This document shows, piece by piece, positions 1-9,048 of a stretch of DNA of 55,918 nt. The position numbers were made by a program, and so were the translations under genes. Within the stretch, counting starts at the first letter, position 1, and every line of letters begins with the position of its first letter. The DNA is taken from positions 1,110,313-1,166,230 of the forward strand of contig BFEA01000191.1 of the NCBI GenBank assembly GCA_003427395.1. The letters are read 5' to 3'. The notes under the pieces are model-generated. The model was not told where the DNA came from, did no database searches, and saw only the letters and a program-made list of their open reading frames with translations. The stretch comes from Chara braunii. Its lineage: Eukaryota > Streptophyta > Charophyceae > Charales > Characeae.

Positions 1-165
1 CAGTCCAAGTGCCTCTCGGCACAGCCAATCAGCGGACTATAATTCGGCATACTCAGTTCAAGTGCCTCTCGGCACAGCCAATCAGCGGACTATAAATCGC
101 ATTCTCATCAGACTATGAACACTTAGCTTGAGTGCCTCTTAACGCAGCTATTCAGTGGATACAGT
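1..165. repeat. Short tandem repeat, about 53-bp unit
   Basis: Two near-identical units begin with CAAGTGCCTCTCGGCACAGC at 6 and 59 (period 53). A third, diverged unit starts near 129. Each unit holds the small inverted pair GTGCC/GGCAC. No coding potential seen. Confidence 0.7.
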
Positions 166-820
166 TCGTCGACGCTTGTATCAAGGTCCACCCTCGAATA
201 CAACACGTGAACGCACAGTTCATGGCCTATTATCAGATGCAGTACTCAGACATGGTGTGCAAGGATCAGATACAGCGTACCTACTACCCATGGAGGGTGA
301 GTAAAAAATGAGAAACAGGAGCGGTTGGAAAGAAGAAGGAGAGAGAAGAGAAGAGAAGAGGAGAAGAGAAGAGGAGAAGAGAAGAGGAGGAAAAAGAAGG
401 GAAGAGAAAGGGAAAGTGAGGGGCAGAGGAGAGAACGGCATGGGACAGGCAACCAGGGGAATTCCAGACCCCTTCTTCCCAGCAAGTCTGGCCCCTCCCT
501 TTCCTTACCTCTCCCTTTGCTTGCCTCCTGCTTGACTTTCTTGTCTCCTGCTCTGGACTCCCCTCATGCTCCTACTGGCTGATCGCAGTTCTTCGACCGT
601 GACTTCCGCTCCTCGCCGTTCTGTCAATGCTGCAGTGCTTCCACAAAGTGAGGGTTCAGTCACGCTGCCCGATCCGTGCCACGTGTGTCACGCATACTGA
701 TCTCTTTCGTGTTGTTGTTGGGTGACGTGGCCTCTCTTTTATAATGGAGAGGCCAAGAGGTCGGGGCTGTGGTGCAGTCCCATGGTCGGGGCTGCGGTCA
801 AACTCTAGTCCGGGCCTGTG
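166..820. other. No gene; GA-rich tract at 308-435
   Basis: The interval holds a purine-rich tract (GAGAAGA-type) at 308-435 and otherwise unassigned sequence. A TATA-like string lies near 738-744 (TTTATAATGG), with nothing recognisable downstream. Open frames through the GA tract are Lys/Arg/Glu low complexity and not evidence of a gene. Confidence 0.5.
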
Positions 821-1030
821 CTAAAAATAGCAGCAGTCACGACCCCGGGATATGAACAGTCAGTCCTATTTTTAGAACGGGACTGGCGCAGACCCAGTTC
901 CCGGTAGATGAACAGTCAGTCCCATGCTAAAAATAGCGTGGGGCTGGGCTATTTTTAGAAAGGGACTGGCGCAGGCCAGACTTTGGGAAACGAACAGTCA
1001 GTCCCGAGCTAAAAATAGTACATAACCCTA
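820..1030. repeat. Cluster of short direct and inverted repeats
   Basis: GAACAGTCAGTCC occurs at 854, 910 and 992, GACTGGCGCAG at 881 and 964, and CTAAAAATAG alternates with its reverse complement CTATTTTTAG. The words could pair into several hairpins. Function unknown. Confidence 0.6.
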
Positions 1031-1134
1031 TTTTAATTATTTGGGTCTGGCTGCTCATCTGTATGGCTACTTAGGGCTATTCTTTTCCTGGCCGGGCTAC
1101 GCGGTCGTGTCGGTCCGGTCCCAACCGGTCAAAC

Positions 1135-1575
1135 TTGAATATCTCGCTGACCCTTGGTCCGTTTCAAGTGCCGTTTGGACCGGACCCCACTAATTGATTC
1201 ATTGCAGCCGCGTCAGTCCAGTCGAACGGGGACGATTAGGCCTCTAGAGGATCGTACCGTCGCGCCGCTCTTCCCTCGGCTTCGGTCCAAGGGAAATCTA
1301 ACTGAAGTACTAGGGCCATGACTACGGTACACAATTTCTGACGCAGCGCGGAAGTTGAATATCTCGCTGACCCTTAGTCCGTTTCAAGTGCCGTTTGGAC
1401 CGGACCCCACTAATTGATTCATTGCAGCCGCGTCCGTCCAGTCCAACGGGGACGATTAGGCCTCTAGAGGATCGTACCGTCGCGCCGCTCTTCCCTCGGC
1501 TTCGGTCCAGGGGAAGTCTAACTGAAGTACTAGGGTCCATGACTACGGTACATAATTTCTGACGCAATGTGGAAG
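1135..1575. repeat. Two-copy tandem duplication, 220/221 bp
   Basis: Copy one runs from TTGAATATCTCGCTGACCC at 1135 to 1354 and copy two from 1355 to 1575. By eye they differ at about nine bases plus one inserted T. Both contain the subsequence CCCACTAATTGATTCATTGC. It may be a fragment of a satellite or an LTR-internal duplication; no gene is seen in 1576-1990. Confidence 0.8.
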
Positions 1576-1999
1576 TTGACCGCGGCGAGTCAATTTTCGC
1601 TGCTGCGCTGCAACATCTTCTGACAACGGCCGGGATCGTTAGTGTCGGTGTGAGGTTCGAATCAAAGGTCGAGTGGATGAATGGCCTAGGGCATCGGTTA
1701 AATTTTATGGTGGATGCGCCTCTTTTGTCTCAAAGTATAAGTCGTCGAGCGTGAGTTCCGTTCACCCGACATTTGAGCCAGGATCCTCCGACAAGGTCAT
1801 CAGACTTTTCGTGTGTAATTATCTTCTTCCTTTTTCTCTCTTCTGATTAATGTCTCGCCTCCCTTGCACCTCCTTGCTATTATATTTCTGCTGCAATGGA
1901 TGAATTATGATGATCTCTCTCCTCCTACTTTGACACTTGCATGCAGTGGATTGCGCCTGAGGACTTTTGTGAGCATGTAGATGGATCTGATGGAATGCG

Positions 2000-2391
2000 G
2001 GATTGGATTGACCGAATGAAAGATACATGATAAGGAAGAATCTTGTGCTTTGCCCTTTTGCCATGTGGACCGATCGCCCCAATCCGACGGTACGCCGACA
2101 TCCCTTACCTCCGTCACGCCCCTTCCTGTACAACGAGGAAAGGACATGTGTATGCGAGTGGGCCGTACGAGAAGTCGTCGCCAAGATCGGTGGGCATTAT
2201 TACTTTCCACCTGAGACCCGGTGCTCTGGATTCGTTGGTGCGGGATTCGTCATTATCAATACGCATTTTCCGCCTTATTCATTGTTGTTGCCGTTTAATG
2301 AGTTGATTGTCATCCCGTGGGCGGCAGTGGCACCTCATTGGCCTAACACTTTGTGTAGCGACTGTCATCATACCGAGCGTTACCAAGCCAA
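2000..2391 (+). pseudogene. LTR-A ORF, copy A (truncated)
   Basis: This is a truncated copy of the unknown ORF found in every LTR-A in the window. The plus-strand reading frame shows the family core: a hydrophobic run, then THFPPY, LLPFNELIVIPW, VAPHWP and a Cys-x2-Cys-like end (CSDCH). Copies near 23200, 24900, 37000 and 39800 have the same landmarks in the same order (FPPY, LP, LTIVPW, APYWP, CSEC). The copy breaks off at 2391, where a second LTR-A end (TGTGACG at 2392) begins in the opposite relative orientation, so this is an inverted junction of two LTR pieces. There is no defendable start codon. Function unknown. Confidence 0.6.
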
Positions 2392-2779
2392 TGTGACGCT
2401 CAACCTCACTCCCGACGCGACTTCTTGATCGGAGTGGAATGTGGGCCTGGAAGTGCAAAAAGGGGTGTGCCAAGGATTTTTGGGAAAGTGGGGGTGGAGT
2501 CCCAGGTCGGAACTGAGATCTCCTGTGGCAAAGTTTCAGGGGCATAGATGCAATAGAGCTAAAGGGGCGGGTTACTTTCGGTCTGTTGGCGTTCGATGTC
2601 GTGCAGCATAAGGCAGATGGCATGCGCGGTGCATCCAAGGCCGTCCGATCCGTCTGTTTTGGGGGCGGCCACGTGGCTATTTCCTATAGTTTTCCTCATG
2701 ATGGGCTCTCTTCAGTCCGAGGAGGGGATTGTGCGTGCCGTCGCAGTGGCACGTGCTAATCAACCGTACATCAATGTCC

Positions 2780-3248
2780 TAAGGGAAGGGGAAAGGGAAG
2801 ACGATACATGGGGGCATGGCGAGGGGGTGAGTTAGTCGGGAGTGGGGGTAGAAAGCGTTCCCACCCCGGGACTGTCTCCGGAAGCTCCTGATATCGGACG
2901 ATCCGGTGGAAGCGAGGGAATTGATTACCACTATGAGGGAGGGAGGCGACATAGTCGGGGTAAAGGGTGGTGAAAGTTCGGAGAAGCGCCGTGTGGAAGT
3001 GATCGTGGTTTTCTCACGTGGGGATAGTCCCCGTGATCATGAAATAAACTTCGACCATGTTGTGACCTCGCCACGCGGCGCTGAAGAGAAGGGCGTGGAG
3101 ACAAAAGGCAGGGACAATACACCGGGTAGAAGGATGGGGATGAACCATGACAGCAAGACGGGTGGCGTTGAAGAAGCGGAAGGTGTCGATTGGGAAGGGA
3201 TTGTTGGGGAAGGTGATGAGGGTAGTGATCTGGCGGAGGGTTAGGTGG
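2780..3248. other. 3-prime region after ORF-Y, conserved in three elements
   Basis: This stretch aligns with 28400-28990 and 53700-54200, each time between ORF-Y and the LTR. Both strands stay partly open. On the plus strand a frame from 2906 shows FSRGD and RDHE-like landmarks that recur as RRDGTRDY and ARGDGTRDH in the other copies. On the minus strand SLSRRPLDH-like and FLPPLP words recur. I cannot decide whether either strand is coded or whether this is a conserved 3-prime untranslated region. Confidence 0.5.
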
Positions 3249-4321
3249 TCAAGGGGACGACGGGATAAGGACCGGGGACGAAGCCCGATGCCCCGCATCG
3301 GTACGAGGTCGAACTGGTGGACGGGCTGAGGTGGAGGGGGAGGGGGATCGGCTTCGCCGTCGCTTGGCCGGTGCGCTCGAAGTCTCGGCAGCAAGGTCCC
3401 CATCTTCTGGCTTAGGCGGCTCCGGATCCTTAGCAAGATCGTTTGAGATTGGCAGATCCGCCTCACTTGCGTACTCCAGCTGCTGCTTGCCGGCGGCGAT
3501 TTCTTCCCTCTTCCTCACCGCCTCGGGATCCTCCTCCGCGCCTTCCACGCGATCCGCCTCTTCTCCCAGGGTTTCCCACTCAGATTCCTCTTCTTCCTCC
3601 TCGTCTTCTTCTTCGTCGCCTTCTTCTTCTTCGTCGTCGCTCTGCTCTCCCTCGCTGTGCTCGCTGTAACTTCCCTCTTCCGGGGTTTCTTCTTCTTCTT
3701 CGCTTCCCTCCTCATCCTCTTCCTCCTCTTCCTCTAGTGCTATCGCTTCATCTTCGGAGGCCGTTCGAGGCTGAAAGAAAGCGAGGTCGATTATCCCCTG
3801 GGGATCCAGGTATGGTTGTTGCGATGGTGGGTTGTTGTTGCCCTCTAACTCCTCGAGGCAAGTCGACCACTGCAGGTAGGGTGTCAAAGCCTGTGAAAAG
3901 ACGTGCGGGACCGGGCTCTCATCGCTCTGCGAGATGATATCGAGAGGGAGATCGTCAACCAGCTACGCGAGGGGAATCGTGAGTTCCTGTATGATCTGTT
4001 GTCGATAGTTGGGATGCACCGGTCCGAATAGAATCCGAGATGGTCTCCTTCCACCTCCGTCCTCCACGCTTGGATAATTAACAGCTTCACGTATGCGACC
4101 CAAGCGCGGTGTTCTGCGTCCCTTGTCCACATTAGCTGCACTCCGACCAGACACACTGAAAGATTGACGAAATGTTCGCACCACCGTTCCCACTGTCTTC
4201 GATCGAGAAGCGGAACGGCAAGTGGTTCCAGACGGAAGGAGAGACGGGGGTAAAGGTCAGACTGCCAGAAGGTAGGGAAGATAGAGGGGAGAGCGAAGGT
4301 AGAGAGTCGGGATCGGTTCAT
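3249..4321 (-). pseudogene. ORF-Y of element 1 (acidic-tailed accessory protein, frameshifted)
   Basis: Second accessory ORF of this retroelement group. It starts with ATG at 4319-4321, overlapping the ORF-X stop as ATGA. The N-terminal part carries the family words LSTF, PTFWQS, LSFR and LLIIQAWR. A frameshift near 4040 moves the reading into the frame with ILFGPVH, and a TAG follows at LA*LVDD. The C-terminal half (3887-3249) has PYLQWSTC, then a long Glu/Asp/Ser tract, then a basic Arg/Ser/Pro tail ending VLIPSSP. Relatives are at 28992-29934 and 54369-55140. No known domain recognised. An acidic tract plus basic tail suggests interaction with nucleic acid or histones, which is only inference. 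The acidic part matches my memory of Chara braunii hypothetical proteins. Confidence 0.65.
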
Positions 4322-4806
4322 TGGGGACGCTGGAAAGGGACGAGCTCAGGAAGCACCACCGTGGACTCGTGTTGAGACGTCCGGAGTCGTCCGACGTCGA
4401 TGTCGTCCACGGGGACAAGATTATCGTCACGACGCGTAAGCCACTGATTCCATTCTCCTGCCAGCCGCTGTCCCCACTCCCTTAGCGACGTCCGGATGGG
4501 CGTGTGTCGCAGAGGGATGATCGCGCTAATCTCACCGCTGACGATGACCACTGTGGATACGTGGCTAACTCCTGGTGCTGACAGTCGTCGAACCGTCGTC
4601 GCCTCTACCAGTACGATCGCTTGATGATGGCCGGCGAATCGGAACTCTGCCGCTGCATGTACCCCGACAGTGCTGAAGAACTGCGCGAGCCGTAGGAGGT
4701 CCCGGCCCAGACTGAATCGCGGATGATGAACCTGTCGAATTGTCGAGATGTCGCCACGTGGCGCCAGCATGTGATCGTCGAGAGCCCGCTCAGTGAGAAA
4801 ACTCAT
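4318..4806 (-). CDS. ORF-X of element 1, unknown accessory protein
   Basis: An intact 162-residue frame directly downstream of the integrase. Its ATG (4804-4806) overlaps the integrase TGA (4803-4805) as ATGA, which decides this start over the longer open frame reaching to 4932. Its own TGA (4318-4320) overlaps the ATG of ORF-Y. Landmarks shared with the copy at 30101-30418 are MSxxTE at the start, QVHxPR, DLLR, FFST, AxEFxFA, RLSxPGVSHV and a C-terminal DIDVGRLR. No signal peptide or membrane segment and no family recognised. Conservation of spaced motifs between diverged copies argues that it was once a translated protein. Expected translation is by reinitiation after the integrase, or from a subgenomic message; both are inference. 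Confidence 0.65.
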   Translation of the reverse strand: MSFLTERALDDHMLAPRGDISTIRQVHHPRFSLGRDLLRLAQFFSTVGVHAAAEFRFAGHHQAIVLVEATTVRRLSAPGVSHVSTVVIVSGEISAIIPLRHTPIRTSLREWGQRLAGEWNQWLTRRDDNLVPVDDIDVGRLRTSQHESTVVLPELVPFQRPQ

Positions 4807-6042
4807 AGCGATGGTGATGAGGACGGAGTAGGAGAAGCAGGAGGGGATGAGAGCGATAAGGAGTCGTCTTCCTCTTCCGTAGCGAAGGAGGAAGCAGACA
4901 CAGATGGAGATGGAGAGGAAGGGAGAGGACAAAGATAGGACACGTGGCGTATGATCGGTCGAGTCGATCGGCTTCCCGAGACCTCCGGCACGAGCACGGT
5001 GTTCACTCGGTTCGGATCAAGTTCGATCACACAAAATCGACCGAAGAATCGTGGCGCTATCTTCCCTTGGCGAGCACATTTCCTCACCTGCACCAGGTCC
5101 CCTAATTTATACTGGGGCCGTTGTCCTGCATTCCCATTTCGGGCCTCGTAGCTACGGACTTGCCGGCCATGGGCCAACTTAGTCATTTTCTGGCGCTTTC
5201 GGGCTAATCGCGGAAGGGACCGTTCCATCAGCTCTAGGTGTCGTTTGGCCTTGTCCCGAACCGTGGCTCTTGTGGGTCGTCGGTTTAATGAAGATTCATC
5301 GGGGAGGCTCGGTATCGAGACACAAGCTACGCTATTGGTTCGTAATTGGAAGGGGCTAAGCCCCGTCGATTCGTGAGGCGTTCCCCGATGGACCGCCAAG
5401 ATGTGATCTACGATATCGGGCCAGGGCCTCGGATCTCGTGCCGCGATGTTTCGTCGCAACGCTGTCTTTATCACTCGATTTGCGCTTTCTACTAGGCCCT
5501 TAGATTGTGACATATGGGGTGCAGTATTCCGAATAGCGACGTCATGTACGACCAGATTCCTTAAAACTTCCCCTTTGAATTCTACCCCATTGTCGGTTAG
5601 GATTTCCTCTGTGTCCTGGTGCATCCCTAGAAACCGGTTGACGTATCACGCGATTTCAGCTGCTTATCGCGTACGACACGGATATGCCTCTTGGCAGCTA
5701 GATTGGCGCCTTGTCAGCAGCGCAGACCTAACAATTCGCGACGATGAATTTCTCATCATCGCGAATATTGGATCAATACAATTCGTTCTTATCGATTGCC
5801 GCTTCCGTGATCCGTACGGCAAAATGGGCTGCAATTTCTTCATGCGCCGTCTTAACCCAGTCATACCTCATGAACGGGTGCGGCACTACCATCAAAATCC
5901 CGCTACTATCCGTCGTCCGTTTTTCTAACCGGCCCTTGTTCCAACGATAATCCCGAGCCCTTTTATTGGCCCTCCTCCGGTCTTCCTTAGTGAAATCCTG
6001 GAGGGGGTTTCCTACCAAGGTGGCAATTAGGGCGATGTCCGT
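4803..6042 (-). pseudogene. Integrase of element 1, catalytic core deletion
   Basis: C-terminal part of a gypsy-type pol polyprotein. The zinc-binding region is recognisable near 5700-5960 (VPHPFMRYDW, AAHFAV, a damaged Cys-x2-Cys with TAG inside it). The core continues in one open frame 5624-4803 with the second catalytic Asp in LTDNGVEF and the catalytic Glu in GLVESANR, 34 residues apart by my count. Compared with 31305-31475 about 140 bp is missing near 5695, taking out the stretch with the first catalytic Asp (SMDTTD in the other copy), so the enzyme cannot be active. Further in-frame stops lie around the deletion. After the core come a basic linker and a C-terminal domain with VQVRKC, RFFGRF and HVSYLCPLP, then an acidic/Ser tail ending at the ATGA overlap. 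Confidence 0.8.
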
Positions 6043-6560
6043 TGTCGAGCGCATAGGTCCGGCACCGCGCGTGGCAGCGCGGGACCCTCTCGGCCGCGTC
6101 ACGTAGGAGTTGGACTAACTTTGTCGCGAACACACAAATGGAGCTTCCTTAGGCCGCTCCGGCCGAGTGCGCCAGCCATACCTCTCGCGAACCCCTATGA
6201 CAGGATAGGGCCTACGCGAGGCACGACTTACTTCTACCTTACGGGAGCTGTCACCTCCCTTCGGTGGGCGTATCCCCGCCGAGCTACCAGTCCACAGTAC
6301 GAAAGCTACTCGGTTGCAATCGCAGAGGTGGACCAGCCGAGGGCATTTCTCGTTCGCTGTAGCATAGGGGGTACGCGCGGTAACACGCCTATCGGACCCG
6401 CACGCGAACCGACATCTTGGGGGGCTGAAGTCCCAAGCGCGGCGCGACGTCGGTCGGCTAGGACTCATCCCACACACCACGCGCGGACCACCTTACGAAC
6501 ACAAAAATAAAACACACACACACACGCGCGAAACGACACAATACAAACAACGCGACAACG
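6043..6560. mobile_element. LTR-2 copy 1 (solo LTR or fragment)
   Basis: Begins TGTCGAGCGCAT and aligns through about 500 bp with 43166-43739 and, on the opposite strand, with 53443-52880. Shared landmarks are CGCCRCTCYRGCCGRGTGCG, CAGGATAGG, a TATCCCYRCCGAGCTAC word and a GTGGACCAGCCGAGGGC-like word. The right end is unclear and I placed it by loss of similarity. It lies across the broken end of the element 1 integrase. Confidence 0.6.
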
Positions 6561-6574
6561 CTCCTAGCCCCTCG

Positions 6575-7500
6575 GTAGCCAACCCATAACTTTCCGACGC
6601 GGGAATCGGAGAGGCGTCGTGCGCGAGACTTAATATAAAACCGCGCGGACGCAGGGCTAAGCCATATCGACTCGCAATGCAAACGCACGCAAGCAGTCGC
6701 AATGATGGGGCACTATGTAATACCCACGCTCGCGCGGTCCTCGTTAATCTCGAGGGTCGCATTCGACACTCAAGTGTCGGCTGACACGCGCCTTGAGGGC
6801 TAATCTCTCGACGCTGGACAACCGCCATGCGCGGTTGAAGACCACACCCTCTTCTGCACCCTATGCAAAGGGGTTGAGTAGACAACTTTAAGCTGTCGTG
6901 GCGGTCAAACATCAAGGGGTTTGACTTTGACGGCCGCCATGGACTATAACGTCCAACCATGAAACGCAAAAAGGAAACTCAATCCATTTCTCAATAGATG
7001 ATGGCCCTCTAAAATGGAAGGGGGTGGACAAGCCCACACGACGTGCGCGCGGAGGAGGCCCGTTATCCTACCCATAGGCCACCCGGCGTCCGGGATAATA
7101 AGGCCCGTACACGGACTCCCATAGGCCGACTGGGACCAGTCCTCCGCCCACGTGTCGCTTCACGTTACAAAAAAAATCCCAAGTTTATTGGCCGTGTCGC
7201 GCTCGTGACCCATAACTCTTTTAGTGCGGAATGCGACGAGTGTCGCGCGCGCGAACTTAGTATAAGCTCGCGAGGGCGCTGGACTTACACATACTATCTC
7301 GTTATGCAGCACTACGCGAGTAGCTGCAATGACGGCGCATTACGTAGTGCCCATACCCAAACGGCCTATCCTGAGCCAAGGGGTCACCTTCGACGCTCAG
7401 GCGTTGGCTGAAGCGCGAGCCAAAGGGGCTAACCCTTTAGCTGGCGCAAAATCAACCTGAGGGCCTTCCCGCCTTCTGCACCCTGAGGTGTCCCAACGGG
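6575..7500. repeat. Diverged direct duplication, about 300-bp units
   Basis: The blocks 6580-6830 and 7195-7440 align with many substitutions: ACCCATAACT, then a TATAA-containing word (CTTAATATAAAACC and CTTAGTATAAGCTC), then TGCAATGA.GG.GCA, then CGACRCTC. The TATA-like word at the same place in both suggests two LTR- or promoter-like units. Nothing protein-coding is seen. Confidence 0.5.
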
Positions 7501-8330
7501 TGCGGGGCAAGACGGACCCTAGGGCAGGAGGGAGTTTGGAGTGGTGGTGAGTTGTTTGGCGCATCACCAGCAACACGTTGACCCTTCCGCACGAAACTTT
7601 ATCGTTCCACCAAGATAAATCGCAACAAGGAAAAGAAGCGAGAATTGGCAGGGGATATCCCCTCCCTTCTATTCACCCCAACCTTCGACTGACCCTTAGT
7701 ACGTGGGCACTTCAGGCCACGCTAATTCCACACGTAGGTACACATGCACTAGCACATACATATGTACAAGGGGAATAATTATGTGACGATCACTTCTCAC
7801 AATCATAGTGGGTTTCCTCCTAGCCATACATATATGTGCGACCGCAAGGCAGTCCAATCAGAACCCCAAGTCACTGAACATTCCTGCAATCACATCAAAG
7901 TCAAACAAGAGTCTACACACTACGCGGAGTCAACTCCAACCAGTTCCTATACTCATACCCCTCGCTTTAGCCATGCAAGCCCCAACCTCCAGCCAACCAA
8001 CCTCAATTAAATACTCAGTACCTTTGTTAAATGGCCATTCAATTAAAGTCCGGGTAAAACCTTAATGAAACAGAAGATCACCAGGGCTAAAGCCTTTTAA
8101 GGTTGAGTATTGAAAGCGAGTTGAGGTTGAGTCGAAGACCGATGAATCGGCAACCGACCTGTTATCAGTGAAAACAGATGAGGATCCTGGTAGGATCAAG
8201 CTGAACTAGCCCAAGTCCTGAATCAGATTGATCAAGCCGGCCTGTAATATAAGACAGGTCAACACCCAAGACTAAACCTGTAATCCTTATGCGAACTATC
8301 TTCTATATGGCGGTCCCATCTAACCTTCTG
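7500..8330. other. No gene recognised
   Basis: The interval has no open frame with recognisable protein sequence. From about 8050 the sequence is rich in short inverted pairs (for example GACAGGT/ACCTGTC around 8250) and leads into the hairpin units that follow. Confidence 0.4.
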
Positions 8331-8846
8331 GTAGCCAACTAGGTCTGAGCCTAGTCCTTAGTCAGGGCTCAAAGAAAAGGTAGAACTTTCGTTGGGTTTC
8401 CCCTGTACAGAGTGGACTGCCAACTCTGCCATCTGTCATAATATAATCTAACTCCTTTAAACTAAGAAAATTTACAGCGCTTCCCGTAGGAAAACTATAT
8501 TTCCAGAATTTATATAAGCCTGAATATAAAAACAGGAGTAGCCTTTGACTTACTAAAGCTCAATTTTGTCTAACTCCCTGAACTAACAAAAATTTGGGCA
8601 GCACTCCCTTTAGAAAGGGAGGCTTTCCAGATTTCTACTAGGCAATATATGTAACTAAGACAAGCTGAACTCTTAAAAGTCTAAATTTGACTAACTCCTT
8701 GGATTTGCAGAAATTTCGGCAGCGCTTCCCGTAGGAATAGTGGCTTACCAAGATTTATATCAGTCCAAGTATAAGAAAGACCTCAGATAAAAGCAGAATA
8801 TAGACTAAGTAAAAAAAAGTTATCTTAGAAAATGCAAAAATTGAAT
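8330..8846. repeat. Tandem hairpin-bearing units, about 121 bp
   Basis: CTAACTCC recurs at 8448, 8570, 8691 and 8847 (spacing 122, 121, 156). Each unit has an AAATTT.GGCAGC-like word followed by a small hairpin: CTTCCCGTAGGAA in two units and CTCCCTTTAGAAAGGGAG in another; the block at 8385-8420 (CCCCTGTACAGAG) looks like a further unit. The sequence between hairpins is poorly conserved. At 8822 ATCTTAGAAA also occurs, the loop word of the array that follows. Confidence 0.65.
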
Positions 8847-9048
8847 CTAACTCCTATAGCTCTAGCACGTAGCGAGCCACTACAGCAACTACCTATCAAC
8901 TTAAACTAAGACCAGGTAGCGATGCCACTCAGCCACATGCAAGCCAAACCACAAAAGTAAGTACTCTCACCAACCCCAGGTTGACTTAAGCAAACCTTAG
9001 TTCATAGTCTTTCAGTGTTTTAACCCCGTTTATACCCTGCGTACATAG

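Larger units (their letters stand above)
2392..6042 (-). mobile_element. Truncated Ty3/gypsy-type element 1
   Basis: Minus-strand remnant in the order integrase, ORF-X, ORF-Y, 3-prime region, LTR-A piece (2392-2780, starting TGTGACGCTC). Gag, protease, RT and RNase H are missing. At its right side homology with the full element stops exactly where an LTR-2 copy starts (TGTCGAG at 6043), so that insertion or a later rearrangement removed the upstream part. The pieces align in order with 28240-31830 of the full element but are clearly diverged, so this is a related element and not a recent duplicate. Confidence 0.75.

Noticed and set aside
308-582. Open frames in the GA-rich tract
   Set aside because: Low-complexity Lys/Arg/Glu sequence produced by the purine run.
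738-760. Promoter of a host gene
   Set aside because: A TATA-like word is present but no exon or conserved sequence follows.
3331-3937. Plus-strand Ser/Pro/Arg-rich ORFs opposite ORF-Y (also 29060-29368 and 54320-54622)
   Set aside because: Shadows of the acidic tract on the minus strand; no independent conservation.
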